In this document: positions 8,755 to 17,799 of the stretch, one piece after another
Layout of the letters: each line of letters starts with the position of its first letter
How positions within the stretch are numbered: position 1 is the first letter of the stretch
Source: Shewanella marina JCM 15074
GTDB taxonomy: Bacteria > Pseudomonadota > Gammaproteobacteria > Enterobacterales > Shewanellaceae
Assembly (NCBI RefSeq): GCF_000614975.1
Contig: NZ_BALM01000031.1
Location: forward strand, 1 to 47,782
DNA length: 47,782 nucleotides
Reading direction: 5' to 3'
Position numbers and translations under genes: made by a program
Notes under the pieces: model-generated
Told to the model about the DNA's origin: nothing
Database searches by the model: none
What the model saw: the letters and a program-made list of their open reading frames with translations, nothing else

Positions 8755-9630
8755 ATGGGTTATTTATCTGCCATTACGCTGTTGTGGGCATTCTCATTTA
8801 GTTTGATTGGGGTTTACCTTGCTGGTCAAGTGGATGCTTGGTTTTCAGTATTAACCCGAGTAGTTCTGGCGGCATTGGTGTTTTTGCCGTTTATGCGTCT
8901 AAAGCATATTCATCTAAAACTTGCGCTTAAATTAATGCTGGTGGGAGCATTTCAATTAGGCTTAATGTACTGCTTCTATTACCAATCATTTTTATATTTG
9001 AGTGTGCCAGAAGTCTTATTATTTACTATCTTCACGCCCATTTATGTGACCCTCATTTATGATGGTCTGCATCGTCAGTTTTCACCTTGGTATCTACTCA
9101 CTGCGGCTATTGCTGTGCTTGGCGCGGCTGTGATTAAGTTCGCTGAAATTAACCCGAATTTTATTATTGGTTTTGTCATAGTACAGGGGGCTAACCTCTG
9201 TTTTGCGATTGGCCAAGTGGGTTACAAACGCATCATGGAACAAGAGCAACAAGATCTGCCACAACACACTGTTTTTGGCTGGTTTTACCTCGGTGCTATT
9301 GCTGTGGCATTACCTATGTTCCTATTGTTTGGCGATACCTCAAAATTACCGACAACGTCTTTACAGTGGGGCATCTTATTTTACCTTGGCGTTGTGGCTT
9401 CAGGTGTGGGTTATTTTATTTGGAATAAAGGTGCCACATTAGTTAATGCTGGCGCATTAGCGATTATGAATAATGCCTTGGTGCCAGCAGGCCTAATCGT
9501 CAATATTGTGATTTGGAATCGAGATGTTGATTATCCACGCTTAATCTTAGGCGGACTAATTATCATATTGGCATTATGGCTCAATCAAACTTGGGTTAAG
9601 CGCAAAGTTGAGGCGCAGCGTGTAAATTGA
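8755..9630 (+). CDS. EamA/DMT-family transporter
   Basis: About 291 residues with roughly ten hydrophobic helices, the drug/metabolite transporter (two EamA repeats) pattern, starting MGYLSAITLLWAFSFSLIGV. It resembles the YijE-type carboxylate/amino-acid/amine exporters, but the substrate cannot be read from sequence. The ATG at 8755 (AGG at 8743-8745) is chosen over an upstream GTG because it begins right at the first membrane helix. It stands 75 bp after the flavoprotein gene and may share its transcript. Confidence 0.82.
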   Translation: MGYLSAITLLWAFSFSLIGVYLAGQVDAWFSVLTRVVLAALVFLPFMRLKHIHLKLALKLMLVGAFQLGLMYCFYYQSFLYLSVPEVLLFTIFTPIYVTLIYDGLHRQFSPWYLLTAAIAVLGAAVIKFAEINPNFIIGFVIVQGANLCFAIGQVGYKRIMEQEQQDLPQHTVFGWFYLGAIAVALPMFLLFGDTSKLPTTSLQWGILFYLGVVASGVGYFIWNKGATLVNAGALAIMNNALVPAGLIVNIVIWNRDVDYPRLILGGLIIILALWLNQTWVKRKVEAQRVN

Positions 9631-9646
9631 TTGGTTGTTTAATATT

Positions 9647-9668
9647 AATTGTTAGCTAGCTCACATTT
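9647..9668 (+). promoter_or_regulatory. Candidate CRP site upstream of ypdA
   Basis: The 22-mer at 9647-9668 contains TGTTA-GCTAGC-TCACA and matches the E. coli CRP consensus at about 18 of 22 positions. It is centred about 90 bp before the ypdA start, a plausible activator position, and fits catabolite control of a pyruvate-sensing system. Confidence 0.6.
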
Positions 9669-9747
9669 TTTTATGAACGAACACATTCAAACTGTATAAG
9701 CTCGTTTACACTTGTATCAATCGTGATGCAAGTGTAGGTGAAGTTAG

Positions 9748-11387
9748 GTGTATAGCGAACAATTGATGATGTTGCTGGCGGTTTTTGAACGGGCAGCATT
9801 AATGCTGATGACCTTGTTTTTACTGACGCGAACGCCACTGTTTCAGCATATCGTTAAAAAATCTCGGCGGCGGCCACAAGAGACCGCCATGATCTCGGTG
9901 TTATTTATTCTTTTTGCGGTGTTTAGTACTTACACCGGCATTAAAGTTGATGGTTCGCTCGTTAACGTGCGGATTATCGCGATTTTATCGGGCGGGATTA
10001 TATTTGGCCTTGGGTGGGGATCTGCGGGGATTATCTCAGGTTTACATCGTTATTTAATCGATATGGATGGCCCCACCTCGTTAGCTTGTTTGATTACCAG
10101 TACTAGCGCGGGTTTACTTGCTACTCTTATTCATTATCGCTGCCGCAAACAAGACTATGTTCGGTTTGGTATTCTTGCGGGCATGTTTTGCGAAATGCTG
10201 ACCATGTTATTGATCGTATTGCTATCGGAAAACAAACCGCAAGCTTATGAAATTGTGGCTGATATTAGTTTTCCTATGGTGCTTGGGACACTCAGTATTG
10301 GTTTAATCATCAAGTTAGTGCAAGACTTGGATGATGAGAAAGAAACCATTGCCGCGCGCCAAGCTAAATTGGCGTTAGATATCGCCAACAAAACCCTGCC
10401 TTATTTCAGACAAAGTAATCGCGAGTCTCTCACTAAAGTGTGCAGTATCATTCGGCAAGATACTGACGCTGATGCCGTTTCTATTACCGATACTAAAGCC
10501 GTTTTAGCCTATGTTGGTGTGGGACAAGAAAACTATCTTGATTCATCGCATAAAATCAGCGCCATGACCCAGCAAGCGGTATCGACTGGCGAGCAGATCA
10601 TCAGTAATAACCTTAACGTTCATCAATTTCATTCTTTGTTGATTATTCCATTGCGGGAGAATGGTGAGGTCAGTGGCACGTTAAAGATCTTCTATTGTCA
10701 GCCGCATCGTATTCGCGCCTCATTACGAGAGATGGCAATTGGTTTATCGCAATTGATTTCGACTCAGTTAGAAGTTTCAAGAGTTGAACAATTACGGGCA
10801 ATGGCAAGTAAAGCAGAATTTTCAGCACTACAAAGCAAAATTAACCCTCACTTTTTGTTTAATGCCCTTAATGCCATCTCAACCTTAGTACGGATAAAAC
10901 CGGATCAAGCGCGGCAACTGATTGCTAATTTGGCAGACTTTCTTCGTTATAACCTTGAGCGTGATGAAGAGCTTATCGATATCCAAGAGGAGTTACAGCA
11001 AGTTCGAGATTATGTTGCGATTGAACAAGCTCGTTTTGGGGTCAAGTTAAGTGTGGATTTTGATGTTGATGATGTTCACGTCAATATTCCCGGTTTATTG
11101 ATTCAGCCTTTAGTTGAAAATGCGATCATTCACGGTATTCAACGGTCTCCTGGGGCGGGTAAAGTGACCATTGCCGTCAAGCGTGAAGTTGACCGTGTAC
11201 GGATTACCATTACCGATACGGGGCGGGGATTAGTGAACAAGTGATACAGCAGTTACATCAAGGCAAGATGGGCAACAACCATATAGGGTTAATGAACGTG
11301 CAGCAAAGACTGACCATGCTCTACGGTGAGGGATTGCATATTACACGTTTAGAGAAAGGCACTGAAATGATGTTCTATGTCAGTTAA
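9748..11387 (+). pseudogene. ypdA: LytS-type pyruvate-sensor histidine kinase YpdA (PyrS), frame broken near 11228
   Basis: Colinear with E. coli YpdA: start YSEQLMMLLAVFERAALM, a 5TM-LytS membrane domain (about 1-190) with SLVNVRIIAILSGGI, a GAF region (about 220-345), and a HisKA_7TM/His_kinase domain with KINPHFLFNALNAIS carrying the phosphorylated His. The frame stops at 11244, inside the ATP-binding G-box DTGRG. One missing G in the run at 11225-11228 accounts for it. In the other frame SEQVIQQLHQGKMGNN to MMFYVS runs to TAA 11385-11387, matching the YpdA C-terminus. If the deletion is real, the kinase lacks its last 53 residues, including the second G-box. GTG start with AGGTGAAG upstream. 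Its stop overlaps the next ORF by TAATG. Confidence 0.9.
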
Positions 11388-11398
11388 TGGGGATAACC

Positions 11399-12127
11399 AT
11401 GAGTTTAAAAGCACTAATTGTTGAAGATGAATATCTGGCGCGTGAAGAGTTAAGTTATCTGATTGCGACCCATAGTGATATTGAAGTCGTTGCAGCCTTT
11501 GAGGATGGTTTAGAGGCATTTAAATACTTGCAAACCCATAAGGTCGATATTGTTTTTTTAGATATCCAAATTCCATCAATTGATGGCATGTTATTGGCTC
11601 GCAATATTCATCAGTTTGCGGATAAACCGCATATTGTGTTTACCACTGCATATAAAGAGTTTGCGGTTGATGCATTTGAGCTTGAAGCATTTGATTATCT
11701 ATTAAAGCCTATTAGCGAACCGCGAATGCAAGGACTGCTACATAAGTTAGCGTCGACATTAGCGCCTGTGCAAGTTGCTGAGCCGACAGTCTGTTTACCT
11801 AAAACCATTAATTTAAGCAAAGATGGCCGTATCCGAATTACTGCTATTAATGATATTTATTATGCTGTTGCGCGTGAAAAAAGCACCGATGTGTATTTGC
11901 GCGATGGTGTTTATAGTGTGCCATTTACAATTAGCGAGTTAATGACCCGCTTACCTGCTGCACAGTTTTATCGTTGTCATCGTTCTTACTGCGTCAACTT
12001 AACCAAAATTCAGGAAATCACTCCTTGGATTAATAGCACTTATCAATTAACGCTGGTGGATGTAGGCGGTGAAATCCCAGTGAGCCGCAGTAATTTAAAA
12101 GAGTTTCGTGAGTTGATGCAGTTGTAA
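11399..12127 (+). CDS. ypdB: LytTR response regulator YpdB (PyrR)
   Basis: 242 residues: a receiver domain (1-120) with acidic pocket EDE at 9-11, phospho-acceptor Asp55 in VFLDIQIP, and the usual Thr and Lys (TTAYKEF, LLKPIS), then a LytTR DNA-binding domain (about 140-242) with FYRCHRSYCVNL. It is the partner of the upstream kinase. In E. coli phosphorylated YpdB activates yhjX, and here yhjX is the next gene. The ATG at 11399 follows a GGGGAT ribosome site; an ATG at 11387 overlapping the ypdA stop is the alternative and would add four residues. Confidence 0.92.
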   Translation: MSLKALIVEDEYLAREELSYLIATHSDIEVVAAFEDGLEAFKYLQTHKVDIVFLDIQIPSIDGMLLARNIHQFADKPHIVFTTAYKEFAVDAFELEAFDYLLKPISEPRMQGLLHKLASTLAPVQVAEPTVCLPKTINLSKDGRIRITAINDIYYAVAREKSTDVYLRDGVYSVPFTISELMTRLPAAQFYRCHRSYCVNLTKIQEITPWINSTYQLTLVDVGGEIPVSRSNLKEFRELMQL

Positions 12128-12172
12128 TTCATGCCGTTATATTGCAGTTCATGCTGCCAAAATGCATCTCAT
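12123..12172 (+). promoter_or_regulatory. Three 20-bp-phased direct repeats, candidate YpdB operator for yhjX
   Basis: TGTAATTCAT (12123-12132), TGCAGTTCAT (12143-12152) and TGCATCTCAT (12163-12172) are spaced exactly 20 bp apart, about two helical turns. They resemble the E. coli YpdB direct-repeat site GGCATTTCAT, as I recall it. A -10 TATACT lies at 12199-12204 with a poor -35 next to the third repeat, the layout of an activator-dependent promoter. The first copy overlaps the ypdB stop codon. Confidence 0.65.
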
Positions 12173-12283
12173 TTTTTAATGTTTAACAGCTATTGCTTAT
12201 ACTGTAAAAGGTCGTATTTTGATGGATATTAAAGAAATAACAGGCGTTATTTCGTCATATCATATCCGTTGGAGAGACAGGTT

Positions 12284-13501
12284 ATGGCCAAGCAAATATC
12301 TAACCGAGCCCGTGCGTTTACCTTAATTGGTACCATCATTACCCAATTCGCTTTAGGCTCTGTGTATACATGGAGCTTATTCAATGCCAAGCTGGCAGAT
12401 AAGTTATCAGAGCCTGTGAGTCAGGTGGCTTTTGCTTTCGGTATTATGAGTTTAGCTTTGGCTGTTGCCTCTTCTTTATCTGGCAAGATGCAAGAGCGAT
12501 TCGGCGTTCGTAAAGTGACTATTGGTGCAGGTATTTTGTTAGGTGTGAGCTTACTGCTAACCGCCAATGCGTCTAACCTGATTATGCTTTATGTGTTTGG
12601 CGGCTTTTTAATTGGTTTTGCCGACGGTACCGGTTATCTATTAACACTGTCTAACTGCGTTAAATTCTTCCCTAATCATAAAGGTTTGGCCTCTGCTTGT
12701 GCGATTGGTGCATACGGTTTAGGTAGCTTAGGGTTTAAGTTTATTAATATGTACTTATTAACTCATGTGAGCTTGGCTTATACCTTTGAAATCTGGGGCG
12801 CAATTGCGATGACTATGGTGATTATCGGTGGCTTAATGATGACCGATGCACCTAACCAACAGGTTTCTGCAACTAGTACAGCAACAGTGCGTGATTTCAG
12901 CTTAGCTGAAGCGGTGCGTTGTCCTCAATATTGGATGTTAGCGTTAGTCTTCTTAACTGTATGTATGAGTGGCTTATATGTTATTGGTGTGGCTAAAGAT
13001 ATCGGTCAAGAGCTGGTACATTTAAGTCTTGCTGATGCGGCATCTGCGGTTGCGATTATTGCGGTGGCTAACCTAGGTGGACGTTTAGTTCTTGGTATCT
13101 TATCTGACAAAATGGCGCGTGCTAAAGTTGTCGCAATTGCCTTAGCTATCTGTCTTGCTGGTGTATGTGCCTTGTTGTTTGCTCACCTTAATATCAATAT
13201 GTTCTACTTCGCTATCGCCTGTATCGCTTTCTGTTTCGGTGGCACCATTACCGTATTCCCATCATTGATTAGCGATTTCTTTGGCTTAAACAACTTAGCT
13301 AAAAACTACGGTTTAATTTACTTAGGTTTCGGTATTGGTAGCTTTATTGGTAGCGTCGTGGCTTCAATGTTTGGCGGTTTCTTTGCTACCTTCTACTTAA
13401 TGTTTGGTTTACTGATTGTCTCTCTAGTGATTGCGCTAACCATTAAGATGCCTCAGGTGCAGGCACCACAGGTTGATTTAAATATGGCACATGCTGCTTA
13501 A
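12284..13501 (+). CDS. yhjX: OFA-family MFS transporter YhjX, pyruvate-responsive
   Basis: 405 residues with 12 membrane helices. It is very close to E. coli YhjX: LIGTIITQFALGSVYTWSLF near the start, QERFGVRKVT in the loop after helix 2, FADGTGYLLTLSNCVKFFP, and GGTITVFPSL plus FFGLNNLAKNYG in the second half. YhjX belongs to the oxalate/formate antiporter family and is implicated in pyruvate handling; its transport activity is not firmly assigned. In E. coli yhjX is the main YpdB target but is unlinked from ypdAB, whereas here it follows directly. ATG at 12284 with GGAGAG upstream. A very strong terminator follows. Confidence 0.93.
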   Translation: MAKQISNRARAFTLIGTIITQFALGSVYTWSLFNAKLADKLSEPVSQVAFAFGIMSLALAVASSLSGKMQERFGVRKVTIGAGILLGVSLLLTANASNLIMLYVFGGFLIGFADGTGYLLTLSNCVKFFPNHKGLASACAIGAYGLGSLGFKFINMYLLTHVSLAYTFEIWGAIAMTMVIIGGLMMTDAPNQQVSATSTATVRDFSLAEAVRCPQYWMLALVFLTVCMSGLYVIGVAKDIGQELVHLSLADAASAVAIIAVANLGGRLVLGILSDKMARAKVVAIALAICLAGVCALLFAHLNINMFYFAIACIAFCFGGTITVFPSLISDFFGLNNLAKNYGLIYLGFGIGSFIGSVVASMFGGFFATFYLMFGLLIVSLVIALTIKMPQVQAPQVDLNMAHAA

Positions 13502-13515
13502 TTAATAGCATTAAC

Positions 13516-13554
13516 AAAAACGCCCCGTCATTGCGTAATGACGGGGCGTTTTTG
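13516..13554 (+). terminator. Strong intrinsic terminator after yhjX
   Basis: Stem CGCCCCGTCATT / AATGACGGGGCG extended by A-T pairs, 4-nt loop GCGT, flanked by A-run and T-run, so it can work in both directions. Confidence 0.93.
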
Positions 13555-13615
13555 TTTGCAAGTTAGCCAGAGAGTCGTTAATTTATGGGGCATTATTATC
13601 GGCTTGGTTACCAAT

Positions 13616-14104
13616 ATGAGTCACCGCTTTAAAACGATTATTATCAGTGGCTTAATCTTTGTGATATCAGGTTGTGCCAGTCAATTATCAGAACAACAAT
13701 ATCATACTGAAGCACAGCTAATCGAGCAGCAGTTACAGCCTAAATTACAAGGTTTTTATCAGCAATGGCACGGCGTACCATATCGCTTTGGTGGGCAGTC
13801 AAAAGCGGGCATTGATTGCTCTGGTTTAACTCAATTGATTTATCAGCAAGTATTGCAGCAATCTTTACCTCGAACCACAGCACAGCAGCAAGATGTGGGT
13901 GATGAAGTTGATATTGATGAGCTGTTCGTGGGGGATTTAATTTTCTTTAAAACGGGCTGGGGCAAGCGTCATGTGGGCGTGTATATGGGGGATGGCCGCT
14001 TTTTACATGCTTCAACTAGCAAAGGGGTGATTATCTCGCAGTTTAATCAAGGTTATTGGCGTGATCATTTTTGGCAGGCCAGAAGAGTGGTTAATGGTGA
14101 GTAA
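13616..14104 (+). CDS. nlpC: NlpC/P60 lipoprotein peptidase
   Basis: 162 residues from the ATG at 13616. It has a lipoprotein signal with lipobox VISGC (Cys20), a short spacer, then an NlpC/P60 domain with VPYRFGGQSKAGIDCSGL (catalytic Cys68), RHVGVYMGDG (His119) and HAST (His131). The length, the FFKTG loop and the ending FWQARR match E. coli NlpC. It is expected to hydrolyse peptidoglycan peptide stems at an envelope membrane. A GTG/ATG-extended frame starting near 13538 overlaps the yhjX terminator and is rejected. Stands alone between terminators. Confidence 0.88.
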   Translation: MSHRFKTIIISGLIFVISGCASQLSEQQYHTEAQLIEQQLQPKLQGFYQQWHGVPYRFGGQSKAGIDCSGLTQLIYQQVLQQSLPRTTAQQQDVGDEVDIDELFVGDLIFFKTGWGKRHVGVYMGDGRFLHASTSKGVIISQFNQGYWRDHFWQARRVVNGE

Positions 14105-14194
14105 TAACCATTGGTTCACCGTGTGTTACGTTTTATAATCAAATCAGAATGAAGAGCCATGCTTTTTGGCGTGAATCGAATAATAGGATAAACA

Positions 14195-14728
14195 ATGACT
14201 AAAGCTAAAATCGGTATTGTTACAGTAAGTGATCGTGCAAGTGCTGGGATCTATGAAGATATTTCAGGTAAGGCGATTATTGAAGTATTAAATGAATACC
14301 TGACTTCTGAGTGGGAGCCTGTTTATGTGGTGATCCCTGATGAACAAGATGTAATTGCTGCAACATTGATTGACCTTGCCGATAAGCAAAACTGTTGTTT
14401 AATCGTGACTACAGGTGGTACTGGTCCAGCTAAGCGTGATGTGACCCCTGAAGCAACTGAAGCTGTTTGTGATCGCATGATGCCAGGCTTTGGTGAGCTA
14501 ATGCGCGCTGAGTCATTAAAGTTTGTCCCTACAGCCATTTTATCGCGTCAAACTGCAGGCCTACGTGGTGATTCACTTATCGTCAATTTGCCGGGTAAAC
14601 CAAAGTCTATCCGTGAGTGTTTAGATGCGGTATTCCCTGCCATTCCATATTGTATCGATTTGATGGAAGGTCCATTTTTAGAATGTGATGAAGCGGTGAT
14701 GAAGCCGTTCAGACCGAAAGCGAAATAA
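14195..14728 (+). CDS. mog: Molybdopterin adenylyltransferase Mog
   Basis: 177 residues. It adenylates molybdopterin before metal insertion by MoeA. The MoCF-domain motifs are clear: VSDRASAG near the start, VTTGGTGPAKRDVTPEAT (about 69-86), and LIVNLPGKPKSIRECL (about 129-144). The internal helix FGELMRAESLKFVPTAILSR is typical of Mog, not MoaB. It is about 5 kb from the moaA-moeA-mobA block and on the other strand. ATG with AGGATAAACA ribosome site; a terminator at 14747-14773 makes it monocistronic. Confidence 0.95.
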   Translation: MTKAKIGIVTVSDRASAGIYEDISGKAIIEVLNEYLTSEWEPVYVVIPDEQDVIAATLIDLADKQNCCLIVTTGGTGPAKRDVTPEATEAVCDRMMPGFGELMRAESLKFVPTAILSRQTAGLRGDSLIVNLPGKPKSIRECLDAVFPAIPYCIDLMEGPFLECDEAVMKPFRPKAK

Positions 14729-14746
14729 TTTCTATCAAGAGTCTAT

Positions 14747-14773
14747 AAAAACACGCGTAATGCGTGTTTTTTT
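14747..14773 (+). terminator. Intrinsic terminator after mog
   Basis: Stem AAAAACACGC (14747-14756) / GCGTGTTTTT (14762-14771), loop GTAAT, ending in a T-run. Confidence 0.88.
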
Positions 14774-14927
14774 ATGTCTAAATTTTGATAACAATTTTTA
14801 TGTACAGATATGTCAGACGTGTTTTGAGTCGGTTGAAGTCGTATTAATTGTGATGTAGCGTAAATAGGGTTGTTACAGTAGGTATAAAGATCATGAATTA
14901 TTACTAAAAATGAAGAGGTGCCGGCTT

Positions 14928-16838
14928 ATGGGGATTCAACAAGTCGATCAACAAAGTTCACCCGATAAAATTCGCATGTTTATGAAGTTGCTGCTAAAAG
15001 ACGTACATGCACTTGAAAAAATGCTTGAACAGGAGATGTTTGAAAAAGATATCAGTCGCATAGGCGCTGAACAGGAGTTTTTTTTAGTGGATGAACATAT
15101 GGATCCTGCTCCATTAGGCATGAAGTTGCTTGAGAGTATGAATAATCCATGTTTTACCAATGAACTTGCCTTATTTAACCTTGAAGCCAATCTCGACCCG
15201 CATGAGTTTACCCAAGATGCTATTTCCAAAACAGAGTCACAACTGCAAGATCTTTATCATCAGTTAGTTGAGCATGCTGCTGCTGAAAAGGGCGAGGTGA
15301 TTACTACCGGTATTTTACCGACGATCCGTTATCGTGACTTAACCCTTGATAATTTAACCCCACAACCGCGTTATTTTGCGTTAAATGACACCTTAGGCCA
15401 GCAACGAGGCGAAGATTATAAACTTTATATTCGTGGTCAAGATGAGTTGTCATTTAGTCACGACAATGTATTGATCGAAGCCTGTAATACCAGTTTTCAA
15501 GTGCACTTTCAGGTGTCTCAACAAAATTTTGCCCATTACTATAATATTTCCCAAGCGATAACTGCACCATTATTGGCTATTGCCGCCAACAGCCCTATTT
15601 TACTGGGTAAGCGCTTATGGCATGAAACTCGAATTGCCCTGTTTCAACAAGCAATTGATACCCGTCAGTCGAACTTAAATCTAAGAGAATCAGAGCCTAG
15701 AGTCTGGTTTGGCAGCAAATGGGTGAAATCATCAGTTTTAGAACTATTTCAAGAAGATATTTCTAAGTTTAAGGTGCTGATGGCCAATGATCTAGAAGTC
15801 GACTCGATGGCACAATTGGAGCAGGGGATTACCCCTAAGTTAGAAGCTTTGTGTATGCATAATGGCACGGTTTATCGTTGGAATCGTCCTTGTTATGGGG
15901 TGCACAATAATATTCCACACCTGCGGATTGAGAACCGTGTATTGCCTGCGGGGCCAACTATTGTTGATGCGATTGCCAACATGGCTTTCTATCTAGGCTT
16001 AATGAATGGTTACGGTGATAAGTTAGAGGATGTTACTAAGCTAATGGAGTTTAGCTCTGCTAAAAAGAATTTTGACCATGTCTCAATGCGTTCATTAAAT
16101 ACCGATATTGAATGGTTTAATGGCGAAGTGATCCCATGTGCAGAGTTAATCGAGCGTGAGTTAATCCCTGTGGCACGCGAAGGCTTAGCATTAGCCAATA
16201 TTGATCAAGCAGATATTGATAAATATATGGGGATTATTGAGCAGCGCGTAGCGAAACGGACTAACGGTAGTATCTGGATGATCCGTAATTTCGATAAGAT
16301 CCATCAGCAAGGCTATAATCATAAAATCAGTAGTAAATTACTGGTGCAAGTGATGCACGCACGCCAAGCGACCGAGCAACCACTGCATTTATGGGAAGAC
16401 GTTACGGCAGCAGAAATGGCTACCCTGAAAGAGACCTATAAGTCAGTTGAACAGGTGATGTCGACCAATATTTTTTCAGTGCGCGGTGACGACTTAATCG
16501 ATCTCGCTGCTAAGATAATGCATTGGAATAATGTAAGACACTTGCCCGTTGAGTCAGATTCTGGTGAACTAATAGGCGTGTTATCTTATCGGCAGATATT
16601 AGATATCTATGGTCGTTACGCTAGCTCAGGAGATGTACATTTAGTTCCAGTTAAAGAAGTCATGAATGCTAAGCCGATTACGATTGCGCCTTATGATTCT
16701 TTAGGCGTCGCCATTAAGTTGATGCGTGACAATAAAGTAGGTGCATTACCCGTAGTTGATAATGGTAATTTAATGGGAATGATGACAGAAGCTGAGCTGT
16801 TTAAAGAATACAGTACTTTATTGGATAGCCTACATTAA
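14928..16838 (+). CDS. GCS2-type carboxylate-amine ligase-like protein fused to two CBS domains
   Basis: 636 residues. The N-terminal two-thirds (about 40-440) looks like the glutamate-cysteine ligase family 2 fold, with the early motif IGAEQEFFLVDE, the substrate region ALFNLEANLDPHEF, and the late basic segment YGVHNNIPHLRIENRVLPAG. The C-terminus holds two CBS domains (about 507-565 and 575-632; VMSTNIFSVRGDDL and VMNAKPITIAPYDS), which normally bind adenine nucleotides and regulate the attached enzyme. The GCS2 family joins an acid to an amine using ATP; the actual substrates are unknown. ATG 14928 is chosen because GAAGAGG lies 8 bp upstream. It is followed after 3 bp by a deacylase-like gene, so the two form one unit. 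Confidence 0.82.
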   Translation: MGIQQVDQQSSPDKIRMFMKLLLKDVHALEKMLEQEMFEKDISRIGAEQEFFLVDEHMDPAPLGMKLLESMNNPCFTNELALFNLEANLDPHEFTQDAISKTESQLQDLYHQLVEHAAAEKGEVITTGILPTIRYRDLTLDNLTPQPRYFALNDTLGQQRGEDYKLYIRGQDELSFSHDNVLIEACNTSFQVHFQVSQQNFAHYYNISQAITAPLLAIAANSPILLGKRLWHETRIALFQQAIDTRQSNLNLRESEPRVWFGSKWVKSSVLELFQEDISKFKVLMANDLEVDSMAQLEQGITPKLEALCMHNGTVYRWNRPCYGVHNNIPHLRIENRVLPAGPTIVDAIANMAFYLGLMNGYGDKLEDVTKLMEFSSAKKNFDHVSMRSLNTDIEWFNGEVIPCAELIERELIPVAREGLALANIDQADIDKYMGIIEQRVAKRTNGSIWMIRNFDKIHQQGYNHKISSKLLVQVMHARQATEQPLHLWEDVTAAEMATLKETYKSVEQVMSTNIFSVRGDDLIDLAAKIMHWNNVRHLPVESDSGELIGVLSYRQILDIYGRYASSGDVHLVPVKEVMNAKPITIAPYDSLGVAIKLMRDNKVGALPVVDNGNLMGMMTEAELFKEYSTLLDSLH

Positions 16839-16841
16839 GTT

Positions 16842-17732
16842 TTGAATAAATTACCCTACATATACCAAGATATAACCTCCGCCAATGCCGGCCCACTGTT
16901 AATCATTACCGCTGCTGTACACGGTAATGAGCTGGTGGGCCTTAAAGCCATTGACCATTTTAACCTGATAGCAGATCAACTTCCTTTTAAAGGTCGAGTG
17001 GTTACCATTCATGGTAATCCGTTAGCGACATCATTAGGTGAACGCTTTATTGATCAAGATTTTAATCGTGCCTTTACCGCAGAAAACTTACAGCGGGATG
17101 CGATTAACCATGAACTGATTGCCGCACAACAGTTACAGCAATTAGTGCTCAACTTGTTAGATGAACAGGCCGATGGCAGTGCCAAGCACCTATTAGACAT
17201 TCATTCTATGTCTGCTGACGGTACGCCATTTATGTCGTTTGTTGCTGATAAACCACCACAACAGATTATTGCGCAAACACCAATCCCAGTGATTGAAGGC
17301 ATTATTGATAGTTTACAAGGATGCTTAGCTAAGTGGTTTGCACCTATGTTAACCAGTAGTCATATTGTCGAATGTGGTCAGCATCAAGCAGAGTCAACCT
17401 TTGATTTTGGTTTTCACACCTTGATTTATCACATGTATTTACTTGATATGCTTGATGATTGTGAACAAGTTCAGCAAGCGTTTAGTTATTTATCTGCGCA
17501 TACCCAGCCTTACTCTTACTTAAAAACACATATCTGTTATCGACAAGCTGTGACAACTGAGCAGATATTTGAGATGGAACCGGGCTTTGTTAATTTCCAG
17601 CAAGTTAATGCAGGACAATTATTGGCAAGGTTATCTGGGCAAGCATTAGTTGCACCATTTGATGGACGGGTAATTTTGCCTTGTTATCAAAGGCAGTGTG
17701 AAGAGGGCTATTTTATTAGCCAAGACCGATAA
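16842..17732 (+). CDS. Succinylglutamate desuccinylase/aspartoacylase-like (M14) hydrolase
   Basis: 296 residues. The zinc-carboxypeptidase-type motifs are visible: HGNE (His28, Glu31) for two zinc ligands, GNP with a nearby DQDFNRAF (the Asn-Arg substrate motif), the third ligand His in LLDIHSMS, and an EC pair in IVECGQH. A beta-barrel-like C-terminal domain follows, as in AstE/aspartoacylase. Members remove acyl groups from amino acids or amides. The TTG at 16842 sits 3 bp after the GCS2-CBS gene and no ATG lies nearby, so translation is probably coupled. A bond-making and a bond-breaking enzyme together suggest turnover of one amide metabolite, which is inference. Confidence 0.8.
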   Translation: MNKLPYIYQDITSANAGPLLIITAAVHGNELVGLKAIDHFNLIADQLPFKGRVVTIHGNPLATSLGERFIDQDFNRAFTAENLQRDAINHELIAAQQLQQLVLNLLDEQADGSAKHLLDIHSMSADGTPFMSFVADKPPQQIIAQTPIPVIEGIIDSLQGCLAKWFAPMLTSSHIVECGQHQAESTFDFGFHTLIYHMYLLDMLDDCEQVQQAFSYLSAHTQPYSYLKTHICYRQAVTTEQIFEMEPGFVNFQQVNAGQLLARLSGQALVAPFDGRVILPCYQRQCEEGYFISQDR

Positions 17733-17757
17733 GCGCAGCAGCGATTTATCTAACAGA

Positions 17758-17788
17758 AAGCCCCTATTGGTCATCATAGGGGCTTTTT
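17758..17788. terminator. Bidirectional terminator between the deacylase gene and mutM
   Basis: Stem AAAGCCCCTAT (17758-17768) / ATAGGGGCTTT (17776-17786) with a 7-nt loop, A-run on one side and T-run on the other. It serves the convergent genes. Confidence 0.88.
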
Positions 17789-17799
17789 ATATGACATTA

